Below, in pieces: positions 29,397 through 36,748 of a stretch of 46,354 nt of DNA (the stretch's first letter is position 1; each line of letters starts with the position of its first letter). This stretch comes from Actinomycetota bacterium (GTDB lineage: Bacteria; Actinomycetota; AC-67). Both the position numbers and the translations under genes were made by a program. The DNA is taken from NCBI GenBank assembly GCA_020201525.1, contig JAIVGO010000096.1:1-46354 (forward strand). Direction: 5' to 3'. Below the pieces are notes generated by a model that did no database searches, was not told the DNA's origin, and saw nothing but the letters and a program-made list of their open reading frames with translations.

Positions 29397-29406
29397 AGTG
29401 TACCCT
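29397..29406. promoter_or_regulatory. overlapping divergent -10 boxes for tRNA-Tyr and yajQ
   Basis: Minus strand TACACT (29397–29402) lies ~29 bases before tRNA-Tyr. Plus strand TACCCT (29401–29406) lies 9 nt before the yajQ ATG, in leaderless position. The two boxes share two base pairs. The -35 elements are weak. Confidence 0.4.
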
Positions 29407-29415
29407 CATCCGCCG

Positions 29416-29910
29416 ATGGCCAAGGACTCATCTTTCGACGTGGTTTCGCAGGTCGACCGCCAGGAGGTCGATAACGCCTTGCATCAGGCGAAGAAGGAGC
29501 TTGCACAGCGCTTCGACTTCAAAGGGACCGGGGCGGACATCGAGTGGACCGGCGATCTGTCGATCGATATCAAGGCCAACGCCGAGCAGCGCGTCGAAGC
29601 GGCGCACGAAGTGTTCAAGGAGAAGTGCATCAAGCGCAACGTGCCTCTCAAATCTCTGAAAGCGTCGGAGGTCAAGCCGACCGGCGGCGGCGGTTTCAAG
29701 ATCACCGTCGACGTGAATCAAGGGATTCCCGACGAGCGGGCTCGCGAGATCGTTAAAACGATCAAGAACACCAAGCTCAAGGTCCAGGCGGCCATTCAAG
29801 GTGATCAGCTGCGCGTGAGCGGATCGAAGAAAGACGATCTCCAGGCCGTCATGCAACTGTTGCGAGAAGGCGACTTCGGCGTGCCTCTCCAGTTCACGAA
29901 CTACCGGTAA
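29416..29910 (+). CDS. yajQ: YajQ-family cyclic-di-GMP/nucleotide-binding protein
   Basis: 164 residues from ATG 29416 (MAKDSSFDVVSQVDRQEVDNAL). An earlier start overlaps tRNA-Tyr and is rejected. Typical YajQ features are RFDFKGTGADIEW, KEKCIKRNVPLKSL, GGGFKITVDVNQGIPDERAREIVKTIKNTKLKVQAAIQ and a final LREGDFGVPLQFTNYR. It has two ferredoxin-like folds and the usual length. Some members bind cyclic di-GMP and act with a transcription factor; whether this one does cannot be told. There is no Shine-Dalgarno and a TACCCT box 9 nt upstream. Confidence 0.95.
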   Translation: MAKDSSFDVVSQVDRQEVDNALHQAKKELAQRFDFKGTGADIEWTGDLSIDIKANAEQRVEAAHEVFKEKCIKRNVPLKSLKASEVKPTGGGGFKITVDVNQGIPDERAREIVKTIKNTKLKVQAAIQGDQLRVSGSKKDDLQAVMQLLREGDFGVPLQFTNYR

Positions 29911-30040
29911 TTCTCGAACAAGAACGCTGAGCCGGACTCAAGTGTGAGATCGTCACGCGATCCTGCCGCAGACCGGACTCGTATTCGGAACCACTGCGGC
30001 CGGAATTGCAGCATGCCGGCCGAGCATGAAAACACGCGGG

Positions 30041-30046
30041 TATCAT
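30041..30046 (+). promoter_or_regulatory. -10 box for leaderless glutaredoxin mRNA
   Basis: TATCAT, 8 nt before the ATG at 30055; no Shine-Dalgarno between them. Confidence 0.45.
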
Positions 30047-30054
30047 CGAGTGCG

Positions 30055-30300
30055 ATGGCAGACATCAAGATGTATGGGACAACGTGGTGCGGCGACTGCA
30101 CGCGCGCCAAGCGCTTTTTCGACGACAACGGAATCGGATACGACTGGATCAACATCGAAGAAGACGGCGCCGCCTTCGAGGTGGTCCTTGAGAGAAACCA
30201 AGGCAAGCGCGTCGTTCCGACCATCGTTTTCCCCGACGGGTCCCACTTGTCCGAGCCGACCAACCGCGCGCTCGCGCAAAAGCTGGGCATGGCGGATTAG
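30055..30300 (+). CDS. glutaredoxin-like protein (mycoredoxin type)
   Basis: 81 residues from ATG 30055. Thioredoxin fold with active site WCGDC (C-x-x-C, residues ~11–14), RVVPTIVFPDGSHLSEPTN with the cis-Pro, and a short C-terminal helix. Actinobacteria use such proteins with mycothiol to reduce mixed disulfides; CGDC differs from the common CGYC/CPWC. An electron donor is not encoded nearby. An upstream in-frame start exists but lacks any signal. Confidence 0.9.
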   Translation: MADIKMYGTTWCGDCTRAKRFFDDNGIGYDWINIEEDGAAFEVVLERNQGKRVVPTIVFPDGSHLSEPTNRALAQKLGMAD

Positions 30301-30375
30301 CCAAGCCAGCCGCACGCGTTCGGGGGCGCCTGCACCATTGCGGTGTTTGGATGTTACTGATGGGATGAGCAGCCA

Positions 30376-32769
30376 GTGAGAGCGATTTGGATCCGCACGC
30401 GTAGCGATCTACAAAGAAGAGCCGCCGGCACACTCGCGTTGGCTTTGCTGTTCGGCCTTGCGGCTGGGGTCGCCACTGCGGCATTCGCCGGCGCGAGACA
30501 AACGGCGGCCGCTTTCGATCAATTCGTCGACGAGAGCAAACACGCTGAGATTTCCGTGTACCCGGCCCCGCCTGGATTGGAAAAGCTGCCGATGGTCGCA
30601 GACGTCGGCCGGACGGAGTATTGGTTTCTCCGATTCGAAGGCTCTGCTTTAGGCTCGCAGATAGTTCCCTTCGCCGCGGGCGACGATCACATGTACCGAA
30701 CGGTCAACCGCGGGCACCTTGAAGCCGGCCGCCGTCCGAACCCGTCTGTATTCAACGAGATCGCGATCTCGCCGGCGCTTGCGGCGCGACAAGATCTGCG
30801 GCCGGGCGACACGCTCCGCGCGCAGAACATGACCTTTGCCGACATCCAGACAGCAATGACCGGCGGAGCGATCGCGACACACGGAGATCAGGTCGAGCTC
30901 ACGGTGACCGGCGTCCTGCGACAGCCGACCGATCTCGTACAATCGATAGACGAGCGCAACCAAAACGTCGTGTATCTCGGGGGGCATGACACCGTCTATC
31001 TGACGCCATCTTTTTTCGAGCGATACGTGCGGCCGGTCTTCGGCGATGAGACCGGAGCGTATGTGCGGTTGAAGCACGGGAAGCGCGACCTGACACAATT
31101 CGTCGTCGCAGCGAAGAGGCTTGCGGGACCAGATGCGCACTTGGAAGTCGATCGCGGCGAAGAGGAGCTCCAGCCCGCACGACGCGCTTTACGCGCCCAA
31201 GCCCTCGCGCTCAATGTGTTCGGTGCACTCGCCGCGCTTGCAACTGTCCTCGTTTTCGGGCAAGCGCTGGCGCGGCACGTCATCGAAGATTCATCTGAAT
31301 ATCCGACGCTACGAGCGATCGGGATGTCACGGCGCGAGCTCGTTACCACCGGCCTCCTGCGTGCGTCGGCCGTTGCGTTGGCCGGCGCAGCGATCGCCGT
31401 CGGGGTCGCCGTGCTGCTCTCTCCCGTTTTCCCCGTCGGCTTCGCGCGTCAGGCCGACGTACATCCGGGATTCTCATTCGACGCTCCCATTTTGGGATTT
31501 GCATTCCTCGGTTGCATCGTCACGCTGATGGTTCGCGCCGCTCTGCCGGCGATCGCCGCGTCTCGGCTCGGAGCCGACGCGACGGGCGTCGCGGAGCTGG
31601 CCGGCCGGCAAACTCCGTCTCGTCTCGCGAACCTTCTCGCGAAGGCTGGAGGATCCCCTTCCCTGGTCGCCGGAGTGCGTATGGCGCTCGAGCCGGGCCG
31701 TGGACGCTCGGCGGTGCCGGTTCGAACGGCACTTGCTGGTGCGATTGTTGCCGTGGGAGCGATCGCAGCATCGCTCGCCGTCGCGTCGTCGATCGCTCAT
31801 GTCGCACATACACCGCGCATTTACGGATGGACGTGGGACGTCGCCGTCGGCAACCCGAACAATGAGGTAGGCGGCCCGGGCGCGGAGGTTCTGGCACAGC
31901 AACCGTATGTGGGAAGCTTCTCCGGCGTAGCGACATTCGCGGTCGATGTGAATGGTCTGGATACGAACGCAGTAGGAATGGACACCTCGCACGGTTCGAT
32001 CCTGCCACCGGCCACGCCCGGCCGTATGCCGACGAGCCCCGATGAAATCGCCGTCCAACGGCCGGTGCTCGACCGTCTCCACAAACACGTCGGGGATGCG
32101 GTTCAGATCACCGGCCCGAAGGGGAGTCTCTCGGCGCGCATCGTGGGAGAAGTGGTCGCCGAAATCGGCGGTGGAGTTTTCCCGTCGGGCATCGTCATGC
32201 CGATGCCGGCGTTGAAGCGGATCGCACCGCAAGCGGCCGTCAACGTGTTTTTCGTCCGATTTGCGCCGAACGCGGATAAGGCGGCGGCCATCGGCCGGCT
32301 CAAGAAGCTGTTCGGCGACACGGTCTTGTTGCCGCTGCGTTCCGCGGACTTGGAAAATCTTTCTCGCATCAGCTGGATGCCGGGCGTCTTAGCGACGCTG
32401 TTGCTCGTGCTCGGCCTCGCAACGGTCGGCCACATGCTCATTGCATCAGTTCGGCGACGGCGACGTGAGCTCGCCGTGTTGAAGAGCATTGGGTTTCGGC
32501 GCCGCCAAATTGCCGCGACCGTTGCGTGGCAAGCAACGACAACGGCCATCGCTTCCCTCTTGATCGGCTTGCCGGCCGGTATCGCAACGGGCCGGTGGAT
32601 CTGGCGAATCTCCGCGCAACGGCTGGGCATCGTTCCGGAGCCGACGACACCGTTGGCGGCCGTTGCGTTCGTCGCGGTGGGGATGGTGGTGTTCGCCAAT
32701 ATCCTCGCCGTCGTGCCCGCTGTGTTCGCGGCGCGTACGCAGCCTGCGCTCGCTCTCCGGACCGAATAG
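30376..32769 (+). CDS. FtsX/MacB-like ABC permease, paralogue of the one at 8 kb
   Basis: 797 residues from a GTG at 30376, which overlaps the TGA of a 4-codon reading frame (ATG 30364). Same plan as the protein at 7999–10422: N-terminal helix (~15–37), extracytoplasmic domain, three helices (~275–395), central VAGVRMALEPGRGRSAVPVRT, one helix, second extracytoplasmic domain, three helices and final TQPALALRTE. The RRRRREL(A)VLKSIGF segment before the last helices matches RRRRRDFAILKTLGF of the paralogue. No ATPase gene is adjacent. Substrate unknown. Confidence 0.85.
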   Translation: MRAIWIRTRSDLQRRAAGTLALALLFGLAAGVATAAFAGARQTAAAFDQFVDESKHAEISVYPAPPGLEKLPMVADVGRTEYWFLRFEGSALGSQIVPFAAGDDHMYRTVNRGHLEAGRRPNPSVFNEIAISPALAARQDLRPGDTLRAQNMTFADIQTAMTGGAIATHGDQVELTVTGVLRQPTDLVQSIDERNQNVVYLGGHDTVYLTPSFFERYVRPVFGDETGAYVRLKHGKRDLTQFVVAAKRLAGPDAHLEVDRGEEELQPARRALRAQALALNVFGALAALATVLVFGQALARHVIEDSSEYPTLRAIGMSRRELVTTGLLRASAVALAGAAIAVGVAVLLSPVFPVGFARQADVHPGFSFDAPILGFAFLGCIVTLMVRAALPAIAASRLGADATGVAELAGRQTPSRLANLLAKAGGSPSLVAGVRMALEPGRGRSAVPVRTALAGAIVAVGAIAASLAVASSIAHVAHTPRIYGWTWDVAVGNPNNEVGGPGAEVLAQQPYVGSFSGVATFAVDVNGLDTNAVGMDTSHGSILPPATPGRMPTSPDEIAVQRPVLDRLHKHVGDAVQITGPKGSLSARIVGEVVAEIGGGVFPSGIVMPMPALKRIAPQAAVNVFFVRFAPNADKAAAIGRLKKLFGDTVLLPLRSADLENLSRISWMPGVLATLLLVLGLATVGHMLIASVRRRRRELAVLKSIGFRRRQIAATVAWQATTTAIASLLIGLPAGIATGRWIWRISAQRLGIVPEPTTPLAAVAFVAVGMVVFANILAVVPAVFAARTQPALALRTE

Positions 32770-32773
32770 ACGA

Positions 32774-33463
32774 TCAGCGGTACCGAAAAGTACCGCCGTC
32801 CGGTGCATGATCCTCTCCTACGTCGTTCAGAACGACGCCGTTTCTGTCCCAGTCCATGAAAACCCTTGCGTAGGCCGACCGAAGGCTTCCCAGTGAAAAC
32901 CACGGGACGGTGAAAACGAGCGCCGGTCCCCCGATTTGGAACGTACCGGGGTATTTCACGAATCCTCTGGGCGTATCGAGGAACGCAACCCATCCGTTTT
33001 GATCACCGCTCCCGTAAAGCTGGTAATCACCTTCTCGTTGATTCTCGGTGCGAAAAATGTCGACGCCGATGGCCATTTCTTCGCCCGAGGGCATCGGCGA
33101 CGGAACGTCGCCGTTCATCGTCACCGTGACGCGTGCATTCGTGCCGTCACTCTCGACTGTAACCTCGATGAGATCCGCATACGCCGGCGCCTTGCTGCCC
33201 GCATCCCCAGTTGCGTCGCTCACCCGGCCAAGCACGCTGAATTTTGCAGGGGCGGAGGAGCTCGCGACCGGTGAGGCCGGCGTTCCCGGCGTCGATCGAG
33301 CCGTCGCCCTTGTGCTCGGCAGGGGTTTTGTCGTTGCGGGCAGGGACGTTGCGGGTTGCGCCAGCTCGGACGGAAAGCCGCGCGGCGCGGCACTCGGAGG
33401 CGGCAATGAGGTCCGGCATGCGCCGAGAAGGAGCAAAAGAAGAGCCAGCGCGGGTTTCCGCAT
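32774..33463 (-). CDS. predicted lipoprotein, unknown function
   Basis: 229 residues. Signal peptide with lipobox LLGAC (Cys16), then a Pro/Ser/Thr/Ala-rich linker to ~75, then a beta-rich domain (FSVLGRVSDATGDAG, YADLIEVTVESDGTNARVTVTMNG, EEMAIGVDIFRTENQREGDY). The central part resembles extracellular domains that report on small molecules or salts, but no family was identified. A TATTCT box lies 8 nt before the ATG and no ribosome site is seen, so the mRNA may be leaderless. It converges with the permease gene. Confidence 0.85.
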   Translation of the reverse strand: MRKPALALLLLLLGACRTSLPPPSAAPRGFPSELAQPATSLPATTKPLPSTRATARSTPGTPASPVASSSAPAKFSVLGRVSDATGDAGSKAPAYADLIEVTVESDGTNARVTVTMNGDVPSPMPSGEEMAIGVDIFRTENQREGDYQLYGSGDQNGWVAFLDTPRGFVKYPGTFQIGGPALVFTVPWFSLGSLRSAYARVFMDWDRNGVVLNDVGEDHAPDGGTFRYR

Positions 33464-33478
33464 CAGGCAAAAGAATAC

Positions 33479-33506
33479 AGAGAGCCCGGCGTGTGCCGGG
33501 CTCTCT
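33479..33506. terminator. intrinsic terminator downstream of the LWPPNHK-type secreted protein gene
   Basis: 12-bp perfect stem AGAGAGCCCGGC / GCCGGGCTCTCT with a GTGT loop. On the minus strand it follows the secreted protein gene (stop at 33522) and precedes the lipoprotein gene. The T tail is short (GTATTCTTTT). Confidence 0.6.
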
Positions 33507-33521
33507 TGCGTTGGTTTGGTA

Positions 33522-34082
33522 TTAGCGGTTCGAAGGCCGCATGTCGTGCGGGACCTGCACCGTGAACGTGACCGTGCACGGATCGTTGTCCCCGAACGTC
33601 GCGGTTTCTGTCAGCGTGTACGTGCGTGCGTCACTGACGGTGCCTGCACGCTCCGCGCGGAGCTTGATGTCGTGGTACTGCTGGTCGGCGCCCGTCGAGC
33701 TCGCAACCACGTTTCCTTGACCGGTCTGTGCATCGGTGTCACTGTCGTTGCGCGGGTTGATCACGACGTCATCGAGCGTGTGACCGGAGCCGTTCGCCTC
33801 GGTGTCGCCGTCGTACTGGCTGTTCGTAATGCTGCTCTCGAGCGTCGTCTGATCGGTGTCGTCGGTCGCGTCGGCGAGCACCCATGTTGCTGCGTACTTG
33901 TGGTTTGGTGGCCACAGCTTCGTCGGGCCGTGATAGGTGATCGTTCCGCCGTCACACTGCCGTACGTCGTCACTTGCTTTGTACGCCGCGCCTGAGGTCG
34001 GCTTTCCTGCAAAAGCCCCTGGTGTTACCGAAACTGCCGCGACGACGACCGCCGCGAAGGCAAGCTGTAAAGCTTTACGCAT
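33522..34082 (-). CDS. small secreted protein with one LWPPNHK…VPHD-type beta domain
   Basis: 186 residues from ATG 34082, with AAGGAGAGATC upstream. Signal peptide MRKALQLAFAAVVVAAVSVT then PGAFA, cleavage near 25. The mature protein is one beta-sandwich-like unit with the marks TKLWPPNHKYA, KLRAERAG, ARTYTLTETATFGDND and the final VTFTVQVPHD. From memory these occur in Ig-like repeats of large bacterial secreted proteins; here a single unit stands alone. It has two cysteines and many Asp/Thr. Function is unknown; adhesion or matrix binding is speculation. Some distance from the SigE-type sigma operon. Confidence 0.82.
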   Translation of the reverse strand: MRKALQLAFAAVVVAAVSVTPGAFAGKPTSGAAYKASDDVRQCDGGTITYHGPTKLWPPNHKYAATWVLADATDDTDQTTLESSITNSQYDGDTEANGSGHTLDDVVINPRNDSDTDAQTGQGNVVASSTGADQQYHDIKLRAERAGTVSDARTYTLTETATFGDNDPCTVTFTVQVPHDMRPSNR

Positions 34083-34229
34083 GATCTCTCCTTGATTGCC
34101 GGGTTCCGATCTTTGAACGAGGAGATCCACGCGGCGTCGCACTCGAAATAGGCGACGGCGGGGGATGATCTGTGGAAAATCGGACAAACGAAAAAGTAAT
34201 TTAGGCTATGCGCGCGCCCGGGACCGCGA

Positions 34230-35432
34230 CTAACGAACGATCGTTATCAAGATTCCTTTGGGCGCTCGCTTGAGCGCTGTTCCTCCCACAAGATCCCAGT
34301 GCAAGCGAGCTTGCCCTGCCGGTGTGGCGGCGGGCACGTCGAAGAACATCTCGAAGGTCAGGCTCGACCTTGCGGGGATCGACGGCGCGGCAACGCAATT
34401 GAGCAAGTGCGGAGACATGCCCCTGAGATTCTTCAATCGCTCGGCGGGGACGGGCGTGTCATCGCGAAACGGCGCGGGGCGGTACGTGAAATCGGAGAGA
34501 TTTTCGACGTGCGTCGGACACGGATCGAACACGACGTCCGTCGTGCCTTCGTTCGTCAGTGTGATTTCGTAGCGAAACCGCTCTCCGGCCCGCACGACTT
34601 CCGGAACGCGCGCGGCGACGGCGAGATTGGAGTACGCGGGCGGGGCCGGATCGACGCTCTTGAAATGGTTCACGCCGAGACGGCCGGGGCCCGGCGACGG
34701 GTTGCCGTCGCACATGGCCTGGTTGCTGCGTCCCAAGCCTCCACGCCCTGTCTTGATTCGCATCGTCCCCCCGTCGCCGGGCAAAGCCACATCGACCGAG
34801 TCCACGACGCGAGCTTGGCTGCAGTCGGTCCATTCCATCTGCAGAACGGCGATACCGGGCCGTGGCGTGTCTTCGCCGCCGGGCAAGCGCACGCCGGGCT
34901 GAACGGCGACTCGCTCGTTACCGTTATCCGGGAACCATGAGCCCGTTTCTTGCTGGGCGGGAATGACGTCGCCGCGCGCATCGATGAGGCGAACCGAAGG
35001 GACACCTTGCAACGCGCACAGTGACTCGCTTCTGTTCGCAAAGTTGAAAACGTTGTCGAGGTGACCCGTCGCGCCGTTGCCGAACCCGTACGCGGCAACG
35101 AGATCAGATTTCGCGCAGGGACGCGTTCCTGCGGGCGCTTGCGGCGTCGAAGGCTGCGTCTCCTCGGGGCCCGGCGTCGCGTCGCTCCAGGGAACGAAAG
35201 AAGCAGACGGCGTCGGCTGGGTGGTCACTCCAGTGTCTCTCGTAATCGACTTCAGGCCGTACGCCACACCCGTCCCAACGAGCAGCACGAGAAAGCTCGT
35301 CGAAAGAACGTTCATCGTTCGACTCCGTCGCGCACGCTTTTTCATGCGACCTAGAGGGTCCGTCGAGACCGGCTGGTACTCCGTCACGTCGGCCCGGAGG
35401 GAATGTCTGAGCAGCTCGTCCAAGTCAGCCAC
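34230..35432 (-). CDS. membrane protein with DUF4232-like extracellular part, likely sigma partner
   Basis: 400 residues from GTG 35432, which overlaps the upstream sigma gene by 8 bases. A short cytoplasmic N-terminus (VADLDELLRHSLRADV) and a basic stretch KKRARRSR precede one helix (~40–58). A Pro/Ser/Thr linker follows. An extracellular domain looks like DUF4232 (RPCAKSDLVAAYGFGNGATG, ESLCALQGVPSVRLIDARGD). A second beta domain (RAGERFRYEITLTNEGTTDV) ends the protein. Gene coupling suggests it holds or modulates the sigma factor, but no known anti-sigma motif is visible. Confidence 0.78.
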   Translation of the reverse strand: MADLDELLRHSLRADVTEYQPVSTDPLGRMKKRARRSRTMNVLSTSFLVLLVGTGVAYGLKSITRDTGVTTQPTPSASFVPWSDATPGPEETQPSTPQAPAGTRPCAKSDLVAAYGFGNGATGHLDNVFNFANRSESLCALQGVPSVRLIDARGDVIPAQQETGSWFPDNGNERVAVQPGVRLPGGEDTPRPGIAVLQMEWTDCSQARVVDSVDVALPGDGGTMRIKTGRGGLGRSNQAMCDGNPSPGPGRLGVNHFKSVDPAPPAYSNLAVAARVPEVVRAGERFRYEITLTNEGTTDVVFDPCPTHVENLSDFTYRPAPFRDDTPVPAERLKNLRGMSPHLLNCVAAPSIPARSSLTFEMFFDVPAATPAGQARLHWDLVGGTALKRAPKGILITIVR

Positions 35433-35946
35433 GGGTCTCACCTCGCACGGGTTCTGGTGCATCTGCATCGAGGGCGGTTTTCAACTTTTCGCGTGCTTTC
35501 GACAATTGCGACTTGATCGTGCCCGGCGAGCACTCGAGCACTTCTGCCATCTCCATCTCGGACATGTCTTCGTAGTAGCGAAGGATCACGCAAACGCGCT
35601 GACGTTTCGGCAGCGCGTCGATTGCACCGCGAACGACTATCGAGCTTTCCCGGTCAACGTCCCAACCATGGGTTTCGCTCTCGGCGAAACGAAACCGCGA
35701 CTCCACGGCGCGCCTTCGAAGACGAGAGTTGCACGCGTTCACGACGGCGCGGCGAATGTAGAGGTCGGGACGATCCATCTGGCCGATGCGGCGCCAGCCG
35801 GTGAAGGTCTTCAGAAACGCGTCCATGACGGACTCCTCCGCTTGGCCGGAGTCCCGCACGATGAGAAAGGCGAGCCTGCACAACGAGCCGTAGTGCGCGT
35901 TGAACAGCTCTTGCATCGCGCGCTCACGTCTGGCCGTTCCTTTCAC
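35425..35946 (-). CDS. SigE-type ECF sigma factor
   Basis: 173 residues from GTG 35946, with AAGGAG 5 nt upstream. Region 2: FNAHYGSLCRLAFLIVRDSGQAEESVMDAFLKTFTGWRRI, DLYIRRAVVNACNSRLRRR. Region 4: LPKRQRVCVILRYYEDMSEMEMAEVLECSPGTIKSQLSKAREKL. The YIRRAVVN form fits the actinobacterial 'SigE family' group. It is followed with overlap by a membrane protein gene that may control it. This is the second sigma/membrane pair of the window; the two are not close copies. Confidence 0.92.
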   Translation of the reverse strand: MKGTARRERAMQELFNAHYGSLCRLAFLIVRDSGQAEESVMDAFLKTFTGWRRIGQMDRPDLYIRRAVVNACNSRLRRRAVESRFRFAESETHGWDVDRESSIVVRGAIDALPKRQRVCVILRYYEDMSEMEMAEVLECSPGTIKSQLSKAREKLKTALDADAPEPVRGETRG

Positions 35947-36105
35947 GGGGTCTCCTTGCTCGCTACAGGAGAAACGCCGGACACCGGCAGATGGTTGTCC
36001 GAGAGATCGTGGCAGGATCGCCTGCCTGGGGCACCGCCCTTTCGGGCACCGAGAATGACTCGGCCGCAATCCCGGTCAGGATCGCGGCCGACGGAGCCCA
36101 CTCGA

Positions 36106-36171
36106 TTACTTCTTCTTGTCTTTCTTCGGCTTCTTCGCTTCCTTCTTGGGTTTGTCGCGTCCCTTCGCCAT
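36106..36171 (-). CDS. lysine-rich microprotein, 21 residues
   Basis: In the 358-base gap 35947–36304 a 22-codon reading frame starts with ATG 36171, with GGAGG 7 nt upstream, and ends in TAA. It begins MAKGRDKPKKEAKKPKK and ends DKKK, with half of the residues Lys. A good ribosome site and clean start and stop support translation, and such tiny Lys-rich proteins are known in other bacteria. RNA or acidic-protein binding is a guess. I see nothing else convincing in this gap apart from the ribosome sites of the neighbouring genes. Confidence 0.55.
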   Translation of the reverse strand: MAKGRDKPKKEAKKPKKDKKK

Positions 36172-36304
36172 GGTGAGCCTCCGTTCCGTGGACGCCCAGA
36201 TTATCCACGATCTTCTCGAGGAACGCGACGATGGGCGAAGCCTCGAAAGCAGGACTCGCCGCCGCTGACCGCGAACGATTGGGAATGTTCAAGGAGTTGT
36301 CGCC

Positions 36305-36748
36305 GTGAAAAGAAGCCTTGCCCTTCTCGCCGCCGCGGTACTCTGCGCAGCGGTCGGCGGGCAGCAAGCCTCCGCTTCCGCAGGCATCGCGTTCGGCACA
36401 CCGGTCCGAGTGACGCCCGATGGGGGTGGCGGCTACGAGCCGGCGACCGTGATAGATCATTTCGGGAACATCTTCGTCACCGCCCACAAGGAAAACTTCG
36501 AGCTGGCGCTCTCGCCGGATCCGCAGTCGCCCACGTCTACCCGCAGCATGTCCTGGAAGTGGATGTCGTCGGACGGCGGCGCAACCTTCAAGGAGATCCC
36601 CGGCTTGCCGCTCAACGCCGAAAATCACCAATTCGGAGACGAAGGAGATTTGTGGCTCTCGACGACGCCAACCACCTGTACTTCGTCGATACCGAAGTCG
36701 CCGATAACACGATCACTCGCTGGACGATCAGCGGCCGCGACCGAATAA
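36305..36748 (+). CDS. Asp-box (BNR) surface protein, N-terminal fragment before a frameshift
   Basis: GTG at 36305 with AAGGAG upstream. Signal peptide MKRSLALLAAAVLCAAVGG then QQASA. The genuine reading goes to about codon 115 (HQFGDEGD) and includes the Asp-box SSDGGATF. After GATTTG at ~36650 the frame is lost and the last 32 residues are nonsense. The proper frame continues from 36652. The loss fits one missing T in a T run (GATTTG for GATTTTG). Real mutation and base-calling error are both possible. Confidence 0.75.
   Translation: MKRSLALLAAAVLCAAVGGQQASASAGIAFGTPVRVTPDGGGGYEPATVIDHFGNIFVTAHKENFELALSPDPQSPTSTRSMSWKWMSSDGGATFKEIPGLPLNAENHQFGDEGDLWLSTTPTTCTSSIPKSPITRSLAGRSAAATE

Noticed and set aside
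29347..29415. Longer N-terminus for YajQ
   Set aside because: It would begin within tRNA-Tyr; homologous proteins begin at the ATG at 29416.
30364..30378. Four-codon upstream frame (ATG…TGA) overlapping the GTG of the second permease
   Set aside because: Could be a regulatory short frame, but nothing beyond its position supports it.
33048..33995. 315-codon plus-strand frame opposite the lipoprotein and the secreted protein genes
   Set aside because: The minus strand has signal peptides and a lipobox in the right place; the plus-strand frame has no coherent features.
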